DNA of 12,207 bases. Source: CAYVUV01 sp964455095 (GTDB lineage: Bacteria; Desulfobacterota; Binatia; HRBIN30; CADEER01). Below the pieces are notes generated by a model. That model was not told where the DNA came from. It made no database searches and saw only the letters and a list, made by a program, of their open reading frames with translations. Position numbers and translations under genes: made by a program. Positions within the stretch are counted from its first letter, which is position 1, and every line of letters starts with the position of its first letter. The stretch spans positions 1 through 12,207 of the forward strand of contig CAYVUV010000156.1 of NCBI GenBank assembly GCA_964455095.1. Reading direction: 5' to 3'. This document shows positions 7,414 to 12,207 of the stretch, piece by piece.

Positions 7414-9009
7414 ATGCCGCTGCAGAAGCCCCGCCCTGCCGACCTCGACGAGTTCGCCTTCAGCGACGCGGCGCCGTGGACGATCGACCCGCAGCGCCTC
7501 GCGTGGCAGCGCGATCTCCCGGCGCTGCGCGCGGCGACGCAGGCCGAGGTGCCAGAGCTGTTGCGGTCACGCATGATGCCGCCGCTGGGGCGCTTCTCGG
7601 AAGCGCTGTGGAAGATCGGCGTGGCGTTGGTCGGCTGGCGCTTGACGGAATATCGCCAGGGCGGCACCGACTCGCGCCGCGGCTTCTCGCACCGTCTGCG
7701 CCAGGCCTTCGAACCGCTCGGGCCGGCGTACATCAAGCTGGGTCAGATCCTCTCGTCGGGCAAGGGATTGTTCCCCGACGAGTTGGTGGAGGAGTTCAAA
7801 CAGCTGCGCGATCAGGTCAAGCCCGAGCCCTTCGACGTGGTGCAACGCGTCGTCGAAGAAGACCTTCGCCGGCCGCTCGACGCCGTGTTCGCATCGTTAG
7901 AGCGCGAGTGCCTCGCCTCGGCCTCGATCGCGCAGGTGCACGCGGCGGTGTTGCGCAGCGGCGAATCGGTGGTCGTCAAGGTGCAGCGGCCGCGCGTCAG
8001 CACCGACGTGCGGCGCGACATCCGCGCCATGGCGTGGATCGCGCCGTTCCTGGTCGGCCGCATTCCGATCGCCGCGCTGGCCAACCCGCCGGTGTTGGTC
8101 GAGCTGTTCGCCGAGACCATCCTCGAAGAGCTCGACTTCCGCCTCGAGGCCGAGAACATGCTCGACATCGCGCGCGTGCTGGCGCACGGCGAGCAGCGCA
8201 TCATCATGGTGCCGCGTCCGCACCCGGAGCTGGTCACGCGCCGCGTCCTGGTGATGGAGCGGCTGTCCGGTTTCACCTACAGCGACGTCGAGGGCATGCG
8301 CACGGCCGGCATCGACACGCCGGCGATGTTGCGCGCGCTGGTGATCTCGTTCCTCGAGGGCGCCGTGGTCTACGGCGTGTTCCACGGCGACCTGCACGGC
8401 GGCAATCTCTGGGTCACCGAGGATCACCGGATTGCGCTGTTCGACTACGGCATCACGGCGCGCATGGACGAGCCGCAGCGGATCGCCTTCATGCGCCTGA
8501 TGATGCGCGGCGCCGTGAACGACATCCGCGGTCAGCTCGAAGCGTACCGCGACCTCGGCGCCCTGGCGCCCGACGCCAATCTCGACGGCGTCATTCGCGA
8601 CCTCAAGCTCGACCAGCCGGTGATCGACCCGACGACGTTGTCGGGCGACGAGCTGACGCGCGAGATCCAGGGCCTGACCAAAGCCCTGCTCGCCTACGGC
8701 GCCAAGCTGCCCAAGCCGCTGATGCTGTTCGTCAAGAACATGCTCTTCCTCGACGATGCCACCGCGCACCTGGCACCCGAGATCAACCTCTTCGACCACA
8801 TCGTGCAGATCTACGGCTACTTCCTGCAGAAGCACGCCGCGCAGATCACCGCCGAGTCCGGCATCACCGCCGACGCCAGCGCCATCGACCTCACCGGCTT
8901 CAAAGCCTCACTCGGCATGAAGAAGGACGTCGAATCGGTCACCCACCTCGACCTGCAAAAACGCCGCGAAGTCATCCGCGAACGCCTCGACAAGACCCGC
9001 GCCCGCTGA
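7414..9009 (+). CDS. ABC1/ADCK/UbiB-family atypical kinase (AarF-like)
   Basis: This 531-residue protein-kinase-like fold belongs to the family that supports ubiquinone and other isoprenoid-lipid metabolism. The family-specific KxGQ motif is IKLGQ (K108-Q111). The Ala/Ser-rich nucleotide loop is ASASIAQVH and the ATP lysine is VVVKVQRP (K189). EELDFRLEAEN carries the ExD motif, HGDLHGGN is the catalytic loop (H324, D326, N331), and FDYG is the DFG equivalent (D344). All key residues are present, so it should bind ATP. It lacks the C-terminal two-helix membrane anchor of E. coli UbiB, so it is a paralogue-type member and not a clear UbiB orthologue. The frame is open upstream to 7060, antisense to the oxygenase. 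ATG 7414 with AGGGAG 4 nt before it is the natural start. Its partner gene, if any, is the divergent carotenoid oxygenase. Confidence 0.92.
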   Translation: MPLQKPRPADLDEFAFSDAAPWTIDPQRLAWQRDLPALRAATQAEVPELLRSRMMPPLGRFSEALWKIGVALVGWRLTEYRQGGTDSRRGFSHRLRQAFEPLGPAYIKLGQILSSGKGLFPDELVEEFKQLRDQVKPEPFDVVQRVVEEDLRRPLDAVFASLERECLASASIAQVHAAVLRSGESVVVKVQRPRVSTDVRRDIRAMAWIAPFLVGRIPIAALANPPVLVELFAETILEELDFRLEAENMLDIARVLAHGEQRIIMVPRPHPELVTRRVLVMERLSGFTYSDVEGMRTAGIDTPAMLRALVISFLEGAVVYGVFHGDLHGGNLWVTEDHRIALFDYGITARMDEPQRIAFMRLMMRGAVNDIRGQLEAYRDLGALAPDANLDGVIRDLKLDQPVIDPTTLSGDELTREIQGLTKALLAYGAKLPKPLMLFVKNMLFLDDATAHLAPEINLFDHIVQIYGYFLQKHAAQITAESGITADASAIDLTGFKASLGMKKDVESVTHLDLQKRREVIRERLDKTRAR

Positions 9010-9010
9010 A

Positions 9011-9062
9011 GAAGGCGGACGCCTTCCTCTTGCCCGAAGCCTTCCCCCCTTGCGGGGGAAGG
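9011..9062. repeat. Two tandem hairpins after the ABC1 kinase stop
   Basis: GAAGGCG (9011-9017), GA, CGCCTTC (9020-9026) forms a perfect 7-bp stem starting one base after the stop codon. CCTTCCCCC (9040-9048), CTTGC, GGGGGAAGG (9054-9062) forms a perfect 9-bp stem, followed by TTTGGATGGGGGG. The second has the form of a known intergenic palindrome (CCTTCCCCC...GGGGGAAGG plus G-rich tail). Neither has a proper T-run, so Rho-independent termination is only possible, not clear. Confidence 0.7.
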
Positions 9063-9119
9063 TTTGGATGGGGGGTGATGAAACATCCGCGTCAGCGGCT
9101 CCGCCGGAAAAAGGCCTCT

Positions 9120-9210
9120 CACCACAGAGAACACAGAGTTCACAGAGCCCGGAGAGAGAGAAGAACCTGCTCAGGGCTCTTTCTCTGTGCTCTCTGTGTC
9201 CTCTGTGGTG
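9120..9210. repeat. ACAGAG-type inverted repeat between convergent genes
   Basis: The left arm CACCACAGAG...CACAGAG (9120-9147) and the reverse complement of 9183-9210 agree at 25 of 28 positions. The 35-nt loop holds GAGCCC/GGGCTC (9145-9150 and 9174-9179), which extends the stem. It is followed by AAAAAGTTTT, 16 nt before the stop codon of the oxygenase on the opposite strand. CACCACAGAGNACACAGAG elements of this kind occur scattered in many unrelated environmental bacterial genomes. It occupies the junction of two convergent genes. Confidence 0.85.
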
Positions 9211-9226
9211 AAAAAGTTTTACCTGT

Positions 9227-10057
9227 TCACCCAACGCGCCCGTACCGCGCCAGGCGCAGAATCTCCGTACTCACCGTCCCCGGCCTGGTGTCGTACGCCA
9301 ACAGCGCCACCAACCGCTGCGTCGCGCCGCGGATCGGGCTGACGCGGTGGATCGAATTCCGCCCCTCGAAGATCAGCAACGTCCCGGGACACATGGGCAG
9401 CCGCACCACTTCACTGTGATCCCCCTGCAGCAACCGCTGCACGGCGGGATAACGCTCGTCGTCAGCCGTGCGAATGCGCGGCGCGACCTCGAAGTCGCCG
9501 CCCTCCTCGGCATCGCGAATCGCCAGCGAGACGACGAAGTCCGTCTGATCGAAATGCCACTGCAGCCGATCGCCATCGCCCATCACCGCGAGGTTCAGCG
9601 CACCGAGCGGATCCGCATAACGATAGAGCGTCCCGCGCTGCAGCACCGCCTCGATGAAGCGCATGAACGGATCCCACTCGTATAGCCGCCGTATCGGCGA
9701 GGTGAGCGGAAACTGATCGTACGCGACCACCCCCACCGCGGCCTCGCCAAGAATACGGCGCGGATGGTCCTCGGGCAGCGCGAAATCCGGCACCTCGAGA
9801 TACGCAGTGCCAACCCCCTCACTCCAACGCGCCTCCTGCGCCACCGCATCCCCATCCGCCTCGATCGCAGCCAACCCCGCCGGAGACAGAAAACCCGCTA
9901 GCTCACATGCCCCATTCGCCGCCAACTGCTCCCGCCCCGCCCGCACCACCGCCTGCGCCGCCGGCGTCGACAAATCGAGCAGCGGATACCGCGCGAGATC
10001 AACGAGCGACTCAGGCGCGTCAAGCGCGCTCGACGTCGCGGACATGGTCGATGCCAT
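9227..10057 (-). CDS. 2-oxoglutarate/Fe(II) oxygenase, HalD/BesD-like family (predicted hydroxylase)
   Basis: This 276-residue cytoplasmic enzyme has the jelly-roll iron triad in LQWHFDQTDF (H168, D170) and SIHRVSP (H237). R248 in TQRLVALLAYD is the likely 2-oxoglutarate carboxylate ligand. The flanking signatures LYEWDPF, LYRYADPLGALN, EEGGDFEVAP and PGTLLIFEGRN match proteins often annotated as HalD/BesD halogenases. Those enzymes chlorinate free basic amino acids and carry Gly in place of the triad Asp. Here Asp170 is present, so hydroxylation is the expected reaction. The substrate is unknown; free amino acids are the family precedent. ATG 10057 is supported by GAGGAG (10067-10072) 9 nt upstream. 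A TTG-initiated extension to 10114 would run through a palindromic repeat and is not favoured. It lies downstream of the crotonase on the same strand, but 180 nt with two repeats separate them. Confidence 0.9.
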   Translation of the reverse strand: MASTMSATSSALDAPESLVDLARYPLLDLSTPAAQAVVRAGREQLAANGACELAGFLSPAGLAAIEADGDAVAQEARWSEGVGTAYLEVPDFALPEDHPRRILGEAAVGVVAYDQFPLTSPIRRLYEWDPFMRFIEAVLQRGTLYRYADPLGALNLAVMGDGDRLQWHFDQTDFVVSLAIRDAEEGGDFEVAPRIRTADDERYPAVQRLLQGDHSEVVRLPMCPGTLLIFEGRNSIHRVSPIRGATQRLVALLAYDTRPGTVSTEILRLARYGRVG

Positions 10058-10088
10058 TTTCAATATCTCCTCAGTACTCCCGCTGGTT

Positions 10089-10125
10089 TCCTCTCCCGGA
10101 TGGGAGAGGACCAAGGTGAGGGGGA
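10089..10125. repeat. CCTCTCCC/GGGAGAGG palindrome upstream of the 2OG oxygenase
   Basis: TCCTCTCCC (10089-10097), GGAT, GGGAGAGGA (10102-10110) forms a 9-bp stem, followed by CCAAGGTGAGGGGG. On the minus strand this reads as the common CCCCCTCACC...CCTCTCCC intergenic palindrome. It lies in the probable 5' leader of the oxygenase, 17 nt upstream of its Shine-Dalgarno, and could influence translation or message stability. Confidence 0.75.
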
Positions 10126-10191
10126 TTCAATTGCGCCGAAGGCCACCTCATCGTGATCAGAATGAAGTCCTCTCATGGCCCCCAACCGCTC

Positions 10192-10231
10192 GTCCTGAGG
10201 AGCCGCAGCTTTGGGCGGCGTCTCGAAGGAC
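10192..10231. repeat. GTCCTGAGGAGC...CTCGAAGGAC palindromic repeat
   Basis: GTCCTGAGGAGCCGC (10192-10206) pairs imperfectly with GCGGCGTCTCGAAGGAC (10215-10231) around an 8-nt loop. It sits 6 nt past the crotonase stop. The CTTCGAGA...CTCCTCAGGAC form is a palindrome type well known between genes in Rhizobiales and seen in other proteobacteria. It may terminate or stabilise the 3' end of the crotonase message. Confidence 0.75.
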
Positions 10232-10237
10232 TCCGGT

Positions 10238-11002
10238 TCAGGTCTTCATCCCCAACTTCACCCGCTGCGCCGCCCGCGCCGCCCGGCTCTCCGCGCTAAC
10301 CCAAACCGCTGCCGCAACCGCCGCCGCTTCCGGCGTCTCCCCCCGCACCCGCGCCGCCGCCGCCTCAACCAGCGCCAACTTGGTATGCGCATACGAGTCG
10401 CGCGGAAAACTCCCCATGCGCGCCGCCCGCCGCATCACCGTCGCCTCGAACCGATCGGCCGGCAGCATCTCATCCACCACCCCCAGCCGCAGCGCCTGAC
10501 TGGATGGATAGATCGCCGCCCCGAGCAACAGCTCACTCGCGCGCGCATGCGCCAGCCGCAGCTGCACGATCTCAAACGCCACCTTGGGAAACGAAGCCCC
10601 GATCGCCACCTCGTTGAGCCCGATGGAGTACTCGGCATCGAGCCCAAGCCGGTAGTCGCAAGCCAGCACCATGACCAGGCCGCCGGCGATGGCATGCCCG
10701 TTCACCATCGCCACCGTCGGCTTGGGCAACGTCAACAGCGCCAGATGCGCATCGCGATAGAGCCCCTGCAACCGCAGCGTGTCCGCATCCTCCCGCCGCG
10801 GCGCCGCAAGATCGAACCCGCCGCTGAAGAATTCCCCCGCGCCGGTGAGCACAACAGCCCGCACCTGATCATCGCGCCGCGCCTCATCGAGCGCCCTCGC
10901 GAGATCCTCGAGCAGCTGCTCATCGATCGCATTGGCCGGTGGCCGATTCATCGTCAGCAACCGCACCCCGCCGTCGCGATCCTCTGTCAGAACAGTACTC
11001 AT
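10238..11002 (-). CDS. Crotonase superfamily protein (enoyl-CoA hydratase/isomerase family)
   Basis: This 254-residue cytoplasmic protein has the crotonase fold that binds acyl-CoA thioesters. The first oxyanion-hole segment is FFSGGFDL (58-65) and the second is NGHAIAGG (101-108), followed by LACDYRL. E131 in GLNEVAIG matches the second catalytic glutamate of rat enoyl-CoA hydratase (E164). The position of the first (E144, in GGGCE) is V110. Hydratases generally need both, while isomerases and other crotonases often keep one, so an enoyl-CoA isomerase or another acyl-CoA reaction is as likely as hydration. ATG 11002 has GGGGGA about 7-8 nt upstream. An in-frame ATG at 11026 is possible; frames further upstream look non-coding. 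No dehydrogenase or thiolase lies nearby, so a beta-oxidation operon is not shown. Confidence 0.9.
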   Translation of the reverse strand: MSTVLTEDRDGGVRLLTMNRPPANAIDEQLLEDLARALDEARRDDQVRAVVLTGAGEFFSGGFDLAAPRREDADTLRLQGLYRDAHLALLTLPKPTVAMVNGHAIAGGLVMVLACDYRLGLDAEYSIGLNEVAIGASFPKVAFEIVQLRLAHARASELLLGAAIYPSSQALRLGVVDEMLPADRFEATVMRRAARMGSFPRDSYAHTKLALVEAAAARVRGETPEAAAVAAAVWVSAESRAARAAQRVKLGMKT

Positions 11003-11100
11003 GCCTTGTCCCCCTTGCCCGCTCATTCCGGCCACGCGGCCCCCGGGTGTGTCAAGCTTCGGCGAGCATGCAGTCCGTGACCTCATGCGCCGGCCTGGAT

Positions 11101-11128
11101 TTGACAGACAACACAAGCCGCCACTATC
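11101..11128 (+). promoter_or_regulatory. Possible sigma-70-type promoter upstream of the VOC gene
   Basis: A perfect -35 TTGACA (11101-11106) is followed 16 nt later by ACTATC (11123-11128), a weak -10. It lies in the 220-nt spacer between the divergent crotonase and VOC genes, where the sequence is less GC-rich than the rest of the window. Initiation would leave a leader of about 85 nt before ATG 11223. The weak -10 keeps this tentative. Confidence 0.3.
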
Positions 11129-11222
11129 GGGGGGGGCGACCGATTTCGCGCTCGCGGCTTGAGAGTGTTTCAGTCGATAGATGAGATTCCCAGCGTGTGT
11201 CCTGATGCGGACTAACTGAACA

Positions 11223-11735
11223 ATGGAGCCTTGGCGGGAATCGCGGCGGCTATCCTTGGCCGCGATAGGGGTGGAAAAGTTGCGCACTGCACTCGCTCTC
11301 TTTTCCCTTCGTTGGTTCATGGCTCTGTTGGTCGCCTACGCCGGCCCCGCCAACGGCCAGATCATTGAGTCCAAGTTCGAGCTCTTCGTCACCAACGTCA
11401 GCGAATCGGTTCGCTTCTACGAGTCGCTGGGTTTCTCGATGGCGCACGCGAAACCGGACGGGTACTCCACCCTCCGCAGCGGCAGCACGGTCGTGGCGCT
11501 CTCGCCCGTGCCCTGGTGGTTGCCGCTTCGGCTGGTTGCCCTCCTTCGCTATCCACCGATCGGCACGGAGATCGTCCTCTACACCGACCGCCTGGATCAG
11601 TTGCGCGAGGAGACCATCGCCGCCGGCTACGAGCCAGGTGAGGTTACCCTCCAGTCGTGGGGCGATCGAGATTTCCGTCTTACGGACCCAGACGGGTACT
11701 ACGTCCGCATGAGTGAGGGTCGCGCGGTCCCATGA
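11223..11735 (+). CDS. VOC superfamily (glyoxalase/bleomycin-resistance fold) protein
   Basis: The frame encodes 170 residues. From about residue 50 it shows the beta-alpha-beta-beta-beta pattern of the vicinal oxygen chelate fold: SKFELFVTNVSESVRFYESLGF, a strand region STLRSGSTVVALSP, then GTEIVLYTDRLDQLREE and the typical end DFRLTDPDGYYVRMSE. Such proteins are metal enzymes or small-molecule binders; the function here is unknown. The start is uncertain. ATG 11223, GTG 11271 and ATG 11319 are in frame and none has a clear Shine-Dalgarno. Starting at GTG 11271 would give EKLRTALALFSLRWFMALLV followed by AYAGPANGQ, which resembles a signal peptide and would place the protein outside the cytoplasm, unusual for this family. 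It stands alone on the plus strand, divergent from the crotonase. Confidence 0.75.
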   Translation: MEPWRESRRLSLAAIGVEKLRTALALFSLRWFMALLVAYAGPANGQIIESKFELFVTNVSESVRFYESLGFSMAHAKPDGYSTLRSGSTVVALSPVPWWLPLRLVALLRYPPIGTEIVLYTDRLDQLREETIAAGYEPGEVTLQSWGDRDFRLTDPDGYYVRMSEGRAVP

Positions 11736-11770
11736 ATGGTGCGCCACCTTTGGCTCCTCTTTCAGCGCCA

Positions 11771-11860
11771 TCGGAGTCGGGGTCGGAATCGCTATCGGAA
11801 CCGAACCGCAACGATCCGTGCATTGATCGATCCCGATGCCGATACCGACTCCGACCCCGA
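11771..11860. repeat. Inverted repeat built from TCGGNN hexamers
   Basis: The left arm 11771-11798 is TCGGAG, TCGGGG, TCGGAA, TCGCTA, TCGG. The reverse complement of the right arm 11833-11860 is TCGGGG, TCGGAG, TCGGTA, TCGGCA, TCGG. They agree at 23 of 28 positions around a 34-nt loop. The element begins 35 nt after the VOC stop and ends 87 nt before the antitoxin fragment. Each arm is itself a short tandem hexamer array, unlike the other palindromes in the window. No gene was recognised in 11736-11947. Confidence 0.8.
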
Positions 11861-11947
11861 GGAGAAGGTGCGAGTCAACCGAGACGTGTTCTCCATCACG
11901 ATGCAGGGTTGCGATCGAGCTGGGCGTGTCGCTACGAGGTAGGCACC

Positions 11948-12073
11948 ATGAAGACTCGTATCGTTCGCATCGGCAATTCCAGAGGGGTGCGGGTACCGAA
12001 GGCGCTTCTCGTCCAAACCGGTAAAACGCGACCTGCCGTCGTCGCCGTGCCGTGCGAGATGATCGCACGATAG
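11948..12073 (+). pseudogene. Truncated AbrB/MazE-type antitoxin N-terminus
   Basis: The 41-codon frame begins MKTRIVRIGNSRGVRVPKAL and continues LVQTG, which is the classic SpoVT-AbrB DNA-binding swapped-hairpin signature of MazE/AbrB antitoxins. After residue 25 the expected acidic strand (EVELEVE-type) and the toxin-binding tail are missing, replaced by unrelated KTRPAVVAVPCEMIAR before the stop. Neither other frame restores the tail, so truncation or recombination fits better than a one-base frameshift. GAGG (11936-11939) lies 8 nt before the ATG, so the fragment may still be translated. No toxin gene follows; the next gene is an unrelated methyltransferase. It could be a remnant or a mini DNA-binding protein. 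Confidence 0.7.
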
Positions 12074-12090
12074 GAGGCAACCAACGTTAG

Positions 12091-12207
12091 ATGCCTCAGC
12101 CGCTCTACGACGAGATCGGAAGGACGTACACATCGACGCGGCAGTCCGACCCCAGGATCGCCGCGGCCATCATGCGCGTGCTTGGCGACGCCAGGACAGT
12201 GCTCAAC
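12091..12207 (+). CDS. Probable class I SAM-dependent methyltransferase, N-terminus only
   Basis: Thirty-nine residues are visible before the window ends: MPQPLYDEIGRTYTSTR, then SDPRIAAAI and LGDARTVLN. This is the familiar opening of class I methyltransferases, where the next residues would be the SAM-binding VGAGTGSY-type loop, not visible here. The substrate cannot be judged. AGGAGG (12072-12077), overlapping the antitoxin-fragment stop, lies 13 nt before ATG 12091, a rather long spacing. The gene is cut by the window edge. Confidence 0.7.
   Translation, partial: MPQPLYDEIGRTYTSTRQSDPRIAAAIMRVLGDARTVLN

Noticed and set aside
5441..7736. Long frames in other registers overlapping the carotenoid oxygenase
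   Set aside because: No recognisable domains. The minus-strand frame 5723-7297 has all four iron histidines and a Shine-Dalgarno.
4116..9210. CRISPR array from repeated palindromes
   Set aside because: Copies are few, in mixed orientation and in different gaps; no regular repeat-spacer pattern and no cas genes.
9227..10057. Halogenase call for the 2OG oxygenase
   Set aside because: Asp170 completes the HxD...H triad; Fe/2OG halogenases have Gly or Ala there.
10058..10114. N-terminal extension of the 2OG oxygenase from a TTG at 10114
   Set aside because: It crosses the CCTCTCCC palindrome, while ATG 10057 has GAGGAG at good spacing.
9227..11002. Crotonase and 2OG oxygenase as one biosynthetic operon
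   Set aside because: A 180-nt gap with two palindromic repeats separates them and no carrier protein, ligase or synthase gene is present.
11250..12080. Long minus-strand frame across the VOC gene and antitoxin fragment
   Set aside because: It runs through the hexamer palindrome (Val-Gly-Ile repeats) and opposes two frames with family signatures. No domain is visible.

Overview
The window is GC-rich DNA with strong G/C preference at third codon positions, so the antisense strands of the real genes carry long spurious frames. Gene content (D-aminoacylase-type amidohydrolase, PrsK-like membrane histidine kinase, a CYP7/CYP8-like P450, a Tat-exported carotenoid oxygenase with a Thr-Pro linker, an ABC1/UbiB-family kinase, a HalD/BesD-family oxygenase, a crotonase) and the many palindromic intergenic repeats suggest an environmental bacterium of the former Deltaproteobacteria, for example the Binatia (Desulfobacterota_B). 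This lineage is inferred from gene flavour and repeat style; no marker gene is present. No rRNA, tRNA, CRISPR array, transposase or phage gene was seen.

Layout. 1-211: window edge and a CCCCTCCTT/AAGGAGGGG palindrome. 212-1915 (+): amidohydrolase. 1980-4091 (+): sensor histidine kinase, 64 nt downstream. 4092-4293: two copies of the same palindrome in opposite orientation. 4294-5628 (+): cytochrome P450. 5629-5713: a 29-nt-arm GCGAAG inverted repeat filling the gap to the convergent carotenoid oxygenase, 5723-7297 (-). 7298-7413: short divergent intergenic region. 7414-9009 (+): ABC1 kinase. 9010-9226: two hairpins and an ACAGAG-type inverted repeat between convergent genes. 9227-10057 (-): 2-oxoglutarate/Fe(II) oxygenase. 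10058-10237: two further palindromic repeats. 10238-11002 (-): crotonase. 11003-11222: spacer with a possible promoter. 11223-11735 (+): VOC/glyoxalase-fold protein. 11771-11860: a hexamer-built inverted repeat. 11948-12073 (+): truncated AbrB/MazE-type antitoxin. 12091-12207 (+): start of a probable methyltransferase, cut by the window end. No gap without a gene exceeds 300 bases.

How the genes may work together. Four of the enzymes are redox or acyl-CoA/lipid-type enzymes (P450, carotenoid oxygenase, 2OG oxygenase, crotonase), and the ABC1 kinase family is linked to isoprenoid-quinone metabolism. They are split into separate transcription units, most separated by repeats, so a single pathway is not shown. 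The closest arrangement is the carotenoid oxygenase: divergent from the ABC1 kinase across 116 nt and convergent with the P450. The right-hand 1.2 kb (VOC, broken antitoxin, methyltransferase) looks like a remodelled accessory edge.

Most notable are (i) the density of different palindromic repeat families, at least six, all between genes; (ii) several enzymes with non-standard active-site residues (amidohydrolase lacking two metal histidines, P450 with Gln-Ser-Asn in helix I, crotonase with Val in place of one catalytic Glu); and (iii) a carotenoid oxygenase built as a Tat-exported lipoprotein on a Thr-Pro stalk. I found no convincing new multi-gene defence or mobile system.
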